Of a stretch of DNA of 49,633 nucleotides, positions 44,645 to 49,633 are shown one piece after another. A model generated the notes under the pieces. The model was not told the origin of the DNA. It saw nothing but the letters and a program-made list of their open reading frames with translations, and ran no database searches. Numbering within the stretch: position 1 is the first letter of the stretch; the number at the start of each line of letters is the position of its first letter. The position numbers and the translations under genes are program-made. Source of the DNA: an uncultured Flavobacteriales bacterium (GTDB taxonomy: Bacteria; Bacteroidota; Bacteroidia; Flavobacteriales; BACL11); the NCBI GenBank assembly GCA_905478185.1, contig CAJQHO010000050.1:1-49633 (forward strand), in the 5' to 3' direction.

Positions 44645-47281
44645 ATGGAATCAATGATGATTTACATGCCAATAGTTATGGCATTTGTAGGGTTAGCCTA
44701 CATGATGGTAAAAAAATCTTGGGTAATGAAACAAGATGCAGGAGATGGAAAAATGAAAGAAATTTCTGATTATATTTATGAAGGAGCTTTGGCTTTCTTA
44801 AAAGCTGAGTACAGACTATTAACTCTATTTGTTATTGGAGTAAGTATTCTTTTATTTATTGTTTCAACTGTTGTTCCTTCAACACACTGGCTTATTGTAA
44901 TTGCTTTTATAGTAGGTGCATTTTTCTCTGCATTAGCAGGAAATATGGGAATGAAAATTGCTACTAAAACAAATGTAAGAACGACACAAGCTGCTCGTAC
45001 AAGTTTGCCAAATGCATTAAAAATATCTTTTGGTGGTGGTACTGTAATGGGCTTAGGGGTTGCTGGTTTAGCGGTATTAGGATTAACAGTTTTCTTTATT
45101 GCTTTCTATCAATTCTATTTGAATGGTGAATGGAAAATGATTATGGTACTAGAAACATTAGCTGGGTTCTCATTAGGAGCTGAATCTATTGCTTTATTCG
45201 CAAGAGTAGGTGGTGGTATTTACACTAAAGCTGCTGATGTTGGTGCTGATTTAGTAGGCAAGGTTGAGGCTGGGATTCCTGAGGATGACCCTAGAAACCC
45301 TGCTACAATTGCAGATAATGTTGGTGATAATGTTGGTGATGTTGCTGGTATGGGAGCTGATTTATTTGGTTCATATGTAGCGACTATATTAGCCGCAATG
45401 GTATTAGGTAACTATATTATTGAAGCAAATGATATTAATATATTTATAGATAAAGGTTTTGCTATCGGACCTATTTTATTACCAATGTCAATTGCTGGTG
45501 CTGGAATTGTAATTTCTTTATTGGGTACTATGTTAGTTTCTATTAAAAGTAATGATGCAAAGGAATCAGAAGTAATGGGAGCGTTAAATAAAGGAAATTG
45601 GTTTTCAATTGCTTTAGTTGCTGTTTCTTGTTATGGTTTAGTAACTTGGATGCTACCTGTAACAATGAAAATGAATTTCTTTGAAACTGGAGGAAATGTA
45701 TTGAAAGATATTACTGCAATGCGTGTATTCTATGCGACAATTATTGGTTTAATTGTAGGTGGTGTTATTTCTTCAGTAACGGAATACTATACTGGTTTAG
45801 GTAAAAAGCCAATCTTAAATATTGTGGAAAAATCAGCTACTGGAGCAGGAACAAATATTATTGCAGGTTTAGCTACAGGAATGATTTCTACTTTCCCAAC
45901 AGTTATCTTATTTGCAATGGCTATCTGGTCTTCTTATGCATTTGCAGGTTTTTATGGTGTTGCTATGGCAGCATCAGCAATGATGGCAACTACTGCTATG
46001 CAATTAGCTATTGATGCTTTTGGACCTATTGCTGATAATGCAGGTGGTATTGCTGAAATGAGTGAGCAAGATCCTATCGTTAGAGAAAGAACTGATATTT
46101 TAGATTCAGTAGGAAATACAACAGCTGCAACTGGTAAAGGTTTTGCTATAGCTTCTGCTGCATTAACTTCTTTGGCTTTATTTGCTGCTTATGTTACTTT
46201 TACTGGTATTGATGGGATTAACATCTTTAAAGCTCCTGTATTAGCAATGTTATTTATTGGAGGAATGGTTCCTGTTGTATTCTCTGCTTTAGCAATGAAT
46301 GCTGTAGGAAAAGCTGCAATGGAGATGGTATATGAAGTAAGAAGACAATTTAAAGAAATTCCTGGAATTATGCAAGGAACTGGGAAACCAGAATATGATA
46401 AGTGTGTAGAGATTTCTACTAATGCTTCATTAAAAGAAATGATGCTTCCTGGAATTTTAACTATTGGGTTTCCTTTAATTATTACTTTTATTCCTATGTT
46501 ATTTGGAATGGATAACTTAATGATTGCTGAGATGTTAGGTGGTTATATGGCTGGAGTTACTGTAAGTGGTGTTCTTTGGGCAATTTTCCAAAATAATGCA
46601 GGTGGTGCTTGGGATAATGCTAAAAAATCATTTGAAGCTGGTGTAATGATTAATGGAGAGATGACACATAAGGGTTCTGCTGCACATGAAGCAGCAATTA
46701 CTGGAGATACAGTTGGAGATCCTTTCAAAGATACTTCTGGTCCTTCAATGAATATCCTAATTAAACTAACTTGCTTAATTGGATTAGTTATTGCTCCAAT
46801 ATTAGGAGGTAGTCATGAAAATAATGAGAATAGTGATAAGCAACAACAAATCAAACCAATTAATGATGGTAATGTTGAGAAAGGTTTGATGTCGTCTAAT
46901 GTTTCTTCTACTATGGAATCTGTAGCAATATCATATACTTTTGATAGAAAAACTAAGACTGTAACTGAAATAACAATTAAAGATATTGATTGTCGTGAAG
47001 AATCATCTGGGTGTGCTGAAGTACTAAAATTAGCTAACAAACAAAATATAGTATTTAAGTCTTCAAAAATATCAGTTGACAATAGAAGCAATGAGTTTGA
47101 TAGAAAAGTTTCTGGTGAATTACATTTTGCAGACAAAAAAATGCAAGCAACTTTATTATTTAATGTCAGAGGCAATGATAAAGGGTCAACAACACTTTTA
47201 GGTTCTATAATCTTATCGTCTGATAATTTTAAGAAATCCTTATCAGATGTTACTGTGTATGTAAAAGGGAAATCAAAATAA
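44645..47281 (+). CDS. hppA: K+-dependent membrane pyrophosphatase with an extra C-terminal domain
   Basis: Ion-pumping pyrophosphatase that couples PPi hydrolysis to H+ or Na+ export. The catalytic core is clear: [11 protein letters not shown], the [19 protein letters not shown] block and [10 protein letters not shown] at about residues 236-245. [10 protein letters not shown] at about 491-500 has Ala at the position that marks K+-dependent enzymes. In that DLFGSY segment Gly replaces the Glu typical of Na+-pumping forms. After the last membrane segment (about residue 720) the protein continues for about 155 hydrophilic residues with no recognised domain, giving 878 residues; most family members end near 700-750. 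The C-terminus of the family faces outward, so the extra domain is probably periplasmic. Confidence 0.94.
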   Translation: MESMMIYMPIVMAFVGLAYMMVKKSWVMKQDAGDGKMKEISDYIYEGALAFLKAEYRLLTLFVIGVSILLFIVSTVVPSTHWLIVIAFIVGAFFSALAGNMGMKIATKTNVRTTQAARTSLPNALKISFGGGTVMGLGVAGLAVLGLTVFFIAFYQFYLNGEWKMIMVLETLAGFSLGAESIALFARVGGGIYTKAADVGADLVGKVEAGIPEDDPRNPATIADNVGDNVGDVAGMGADLFGSYVATILAAMVLGNYIIEANDINIFIDKGFAIGPILLPMSIAGAGIVISLLGTMLVSIKSNDAKESEVMGALNKGNWFSIALVAVSCYGLVTWMLPVTMKMNFFETGGNVLKDITAMRVFYATIIGLIVGGVISSVTEYYTGLGKKPILNIVEKSATGAGTNIIAGLATGMISTFPTVILFAMAIWSSYAFAGFYGVAMAASAMMATTAMQLAIDAFGPIADNAGGIAEMSEQDPIVRERTDILDSVGNTTAATGKGFAIASAALTSLALFAAYVTFTGIDGINIFKAPVLAMLFIGGMVPVVFSALAMNAVGKAAMEMVYEVRRQFKEIPGIMQGTGKPEYDKCVEISTNASLKEMMLPGILTIGFPLIITFIPMLFGMDNLMIAEMLGGYMAGVTVSGVLWAIFQNNAGGAWDNAKKSFEAGVMINGEMTHKGSAAHEAAITGDTVGDPFKDTSGPSMNILIKLTCLIGLVIAPILGGSHENNENSDKQQQIKPINDGNVEKGLMSSNVSSTMESVAISYTFDRKTKTVTEITIKDIDCREESSGCAEVLKLANKQNIVFKSSKISVDNRSNEFDRKVSGELHFADKKMQATLLFNVRGNDKGSTTLLGSIILSSDNFKKSLSDVTVYVKGKSK

Positions 47282-47300
47282 GATATTATTGATTAATAAT

Positions 47301-47332
47301 AAAAAAAGCCGAGCAAATGCTCGGCTTTTTTT
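47301..47332. terminator. Bidirectional terminator
   Basis: GCCGAGC pairs with GCTCGGC around AAAT, flanked by A7 and T7; it separates the convergent pyrophosphatase and deoxynucleoside kinase genes. Confidence 0.92.
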
Positions 47333-47355
47333 AATGGAATTTATATTGTAGCTAA

Positions 47356-47970
47356 TTAAAAAAGACCGTTAATTTCAGCATCTATCTTTTCAATTATTTT
47401 ACTGAGGTCTTCATCTTCCTCAGCAAAATTAATATCATCAACTTCAATTACTAGTAATTTCCCTTTAGCATAGTCTCCAACCCATGCTTCATAGCGCTCA
47501 TTAAGTCTTGTTAAATAATCTAATCGAATACTGTTTTCATATTCTCTTCCTCTTTTTTGAATTTGACCTACTAATGTTGGTACAGATGCTCTTAAATAAA
47601 TAAGCAAATCAGGCGCTGCAATAAAACCATCCATCAGATTAAAAATTTCCATATAATTATCAAAATCCCTTGTACTCATCAGTCCCATTGAGTGTAAGTT
47701 AGGTGCAAAAATCTTAGCATCCTCAAAAATTGTTCTATCTTGAATGTAAGTTTCCCCACTTTCTTTAATATCTACAATCTGCCTGAATCTACTATTTAAG
47801 AAGTAAACTTGCAAATTGAATGACCATCTTTGCATGTCTTTGTAAAAATCATTCAAATAAGGATTGTTTTCTACATCTTCATAATGAGCTTCCCATTTAT
47901 AGTGTTTTGCTAGTTTGGTTGTTAAAGTAGTTTTCCCACTTCCAATATTTCCTGCTATTGCAATATGCAT
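47356..47970 (-). CDS. Deoxynucleoside kinase (dNK/dAK-dGK family)
   Basis: Phosphorylates salvaged deoxynucleosides. The 204-residue P-loop enzyme has GNIGSGKT (7-14), the substrate-binding ENPYLNDFY and QVYFLNSRFRQ segments, the DRTIFEDAKIFA motif (family D/E-R-S position, here DRT) and an RGREYE lid arginine region. Bacterial relatives act on deoxyadenosine, deoxyguanosine or deoxycytidine; which one cannot be read. With nupC and thyA close by it fits nucleoside salvage. The 83 bases between it and the next gene upstream hold only AT-rich sequence with no clear box. Confidence 0.92.
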   Translation of the reverse strand: MHIAIAGNIGSGKTTLTTKLAKHYKWEAHYEDVENNPYLNDFYKDMQRWSFNLQVYFLNSRFRQIVDIKESGETYIQDRTIFEDAKIFAPNLHSMGLMSTRDFDNYMEIFNLMDGFIAAPDLLIYLRASVPTLVGQIQKRGREYENSIRLDYLTRLNERYEAWVGDYAKGKLLVIEVDDINFAEEDEDLSKIIEKIDAEINGLF

Positions 47971-48053
47971 ATTTAAATTTTTGACTAAAATAAAAAAAGT
48001 ATTACTACTAGAGTAAGTAAAATGATGTTAGCAAAGCTTATTGTTGAAAACTT

Positions 48054-49565
48054 CTACTGAAGTTCCAAAAGGTAATCTGCAATTTCACGATTTTCACTAA
48101 GTCTCGGGACTTTAAATTGCCCTCCAAGTTTATTATTGTCACTTAACCATTTATAGAACTCATTATTTTTAATTTCTACAAGTTCAGGGAATTTAAGAAT
48201 TAGATTTTTTGTTCTTTTTGACTGATAATCAGAATTGAGATTTTGCAGATTTTCATCAAGATCTTGCATAAATTTTTCCGTATTTTTTGGTGATTGTTCA
48301 AATTCAATATACCATTGATGCCCTCCAGAATTGTTACTAATATAAAGTGGCGCAACTGTGTAGTCTTTTACCGAACAGTCATTCAGCTTGCAAGCAAATA
48401 AAATTGCTTCATCTGTATTATGAACCATTAGCTCTTCACCAAAAGTATTGATGCAACTTTTGGTTCTTCCTGCTATTTTTATTCTGAACGGGTTAATTGT
48501 TGTAAAGGAAATTACATCTCCAATAAGGTAGCGCCAAAGTCCCGTGTTTGTAGTGATAACAAGAGCATAATTTACTCCTAGTTCAACTTGTGATAGATTT
48601 ATAGCTTTTAATTCACCTTTGTTAAAATCTGTCATTGGAATAAACTCATAATAAATACCATAATCAAGCATTAGCAATATTCCTTTACTTGGATGTTGGT
48701 CTTGGATCCCTAAAAAACCTTCTGAAGCATTATACCCTTCCAAGTAATTCATTTTTTTTGTAGGAATTAGTTTTTCAAACTCACTTCTGTATGGCTCAAA
48801 ATTCACTCCTCCATGCATGTAAAGTTCTAATTTTGGCCATACTTCTAGGATGTTTTCTTTTCCGCTTATTGCTAAAATCCGTTTTAATAAAATAAGCATC
48901 CAAGAAGGAACTCCAGTTATATTAGTGATGTTTTCATTTACTGCTTGTTTTGCAATGCGTTCCAGTTTTTCTTCCCATTCCCCCATTAAAGCAGTTTCAA
49001 TATCTGGCACTCTATGTAAATTTACCCAAAATGGAAACTCGTTTAATAAGATTGCTGATAAATCTCCTTCTTTTGAAAAACCATTTTCTGATGATTTGAT
49101 TGCACCTCCTAACATCAAACCCTTTCCATTATAGATGTTGATTTTAGGGAAATTATTTTCGTAAAGTGAAAGCATATCTTTCCCGCCTTTAAAATGACAA
49201 TCATGTAATGATTCTTTTGATATTGGAATAAATTTACTTTTACTATTAGTAGTCCCTGATGATTTTGCAAACCATTTTATTTTCCCTGGCCACAGCACAT
49301 TAGCTGATCCATTTCTAACTTTTTCAATATAAGGAGATATTTCTTCATATGTCCTGATTGGAACAAGTTGACAAAAATCGTTATAATTTGTAATGTTTTG
49401 AAATTTATGCTCTTCCCCAAATTCTGTTTTTTCTCCCTTTTTTATCAAATATTCTATAACAGTTTGTTGCGTTTTAATTGGATTTTCAATAAACTGATTG
49501 ATGTTATTGATGCGTTTTTTCATCAAAGAAGAAAGTAAAGTATTTTTTATTGAAAAGTTGCTCAA
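48054..49565 (-). CDS. GH3 auxin-responsive promoter family protein (acyl-adenylate ligase-like)
   Basis: A 503-residue member of the ANL-like GH3 family. ATP-binding motif 1 reads AKSSGTTNSKSKFIPIS, with EGYNASEGFLG and TTNTGLWRYLIGDV further on, the arrangement of plant GH3 acyl-acid-amido synthetases. Plant enzymes conjugate amino acids to auxin or jasmonate; bacterial substrates are largely unknown. The start is a TTG codon at 49565: the N-terminal SIKNTLLSSLMKKRI aligns with the usual family start, while the first ATG would cut off 14 residues of it. It is divergent from a gene that begins at 49603. Confidence 0.9.
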   Translation of the reverse strand: MSNFSIKNTLLSSLMKKRINNINQFIENPIKTQQTVIEYLIKKGEKTEFGEEHKFQNITNYNDFCQLVPIRTYEEISPYIEKVRNGSANVLWPGKIKWFAKSSGTTNSKSKFIPISKESLHDCHFKGGKDMLSLYENNFPKINIYNGKGLMLGGAIKSSENGFSKEGDLSAILLNEFPFWVNLHRVPDIETALMGEWEEKLERIAKQAVNENITNITGVPSWMLILLKRILAISGKENILEVWPKLELYMHGGVNFEPYRSEFEKLIPTKKMNYLEGYNASEGFLGIQDQHPSKGILLMLDYGIYYEFIPMTDFNKGELKAINLSQVELGVNYALVITTNTGLWRYLIGDVISFTTINPFRIKIAGRTKSCINTFGEELMVHNTDEAILFACKLNDCSVKDYTVAPLYISNNSGGHQWYIEFEQSPKNTEKFMQDLDENLQNLNSDYQSKRTKNLILKFPELVEIKNNEFYKWLSDNNKLGGQFKVPRLSENREIADYLLELQ

Positions 49566-49602
49566 TTTTTGTAAATTTAAGGGCTTAAAAATACGAAAAA
49601 AT

Positions 49603-49633
49603 ATGCTGAGAGATACGCTTAAAAGAATGGATA
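49603..49633 (+). CDS. 5' end of an unidentified gene (runs off the window)
   Basis: An ATG at 49603 opens a frame (MLRDTLKRMD) that continues to the window edge. It is divergent from the GH3 gene with a 37-base gap. Ten codons are too few to name a product; it may also be chance. Confidence 0.35.
   Translation, partial: MLRDTLKRMD

Noticed and set aside
1-49633. CRISPR arrays, insertion sequences, integrase or phage genes
   Set aside because: No direct-repeat array, transposase, terminal inverted repeats or phage-type genes were seen on either strand.

Overview
The window reads as chromosome from a low-GC (roughly one third G+C by eye) marine-type Bacteroidota, most likely order Flavobacteriales. 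The reasons are Bacteroidota-only families (DUF4290, DUF3127, PorV/PorQ), a type IX secretion (T9SS) C-terminal sorting domain, TonB-dependent receptors, recurrent promoter boxes of the TAnnTTTG type with a TTG about 18-24 bases upstream, little sign of Shine-Dalgarno sequences, and very acidic outer-membrane proteins. I see no insertion sequence, phage, integrase or CRISPR array. Most of the window is core chromosome.

Layout. 1-944: the 3' end of alaS. 1020-2684: two acidic beta-barrel proteins, each with its own terminator. 3004-9361 (minus strand): a compact run DUF4290-murA-tlpA-like-grpE-dnaJ-ABC exporter (ATPase and permease). 9454-12923 (minus): a vitamin-uptake locus with pnuC, a NadR-like kinase, a TPP riboswitch and a TonB-dependent receptor. 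13019-16579: a ChaN-like protein, a GGGP-synthase-family enzyme, a phosphopantetheinyl transferase and S-adenosylhomocysteinase. 16709-19186: a T9SS-secreted PKD protein facing a small Rieske-like lipoprotein. 19274-28353: a 9-kb plus-strand module of a 1236-residue TonB-dependent receptor, a 1411-residue exported protein and a PorV-like barrel. 28425-33513: greA, a HIT protein, ruvC (opposite strand), a flippase-like protein, a glycosyltransferase, an OppC-type permease and UPF0316. 33618-37612: a DUF3127 OB-fold protein, tRNA-Leu(UAG), then tig-clpP-clpX. 37609-44470 (minus): a seven-gene run etfB-etfA-bifunctional nuclease-nupC-thyA-saccharopine-dehydrogenase-like-folA, followed by a surface-lipoprotein candidate. 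44645-49633: a membrane pyrophosphatase with an extra C-terminal domain, a deoxynucleoside kinase, a GH3-family protein and the first codons of a further gene.

How the genes work together. Protein quality control is concentrated here (grpE-dnaJ and tig-clpP-clpX). thyA, folA, nupC and the deoxynucleoside kinase form a dTMP and nucleoside-salvage group. The riboswitch marks the 733-residue receptor as a thiamine-related importer and raises the question of what the neighbouring PnuC and kinase handle.

The strongest candidate for an undescribed system is the three-gene envelope module at 19274-28353. Other points of interest are a MurA with Asp in place of the catalytic Cys, a DnaJ that keeps only one zinc centre, a pyrophosphatase with an added C-terminal domain and a Gly at the usual gate Glu, a Rieske-like lipoprotein with altered ligands, and an OB-fold protein carrying an SSB-type acidic tip. 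All functional calls come from reading motifs and gene order; no database search was run.
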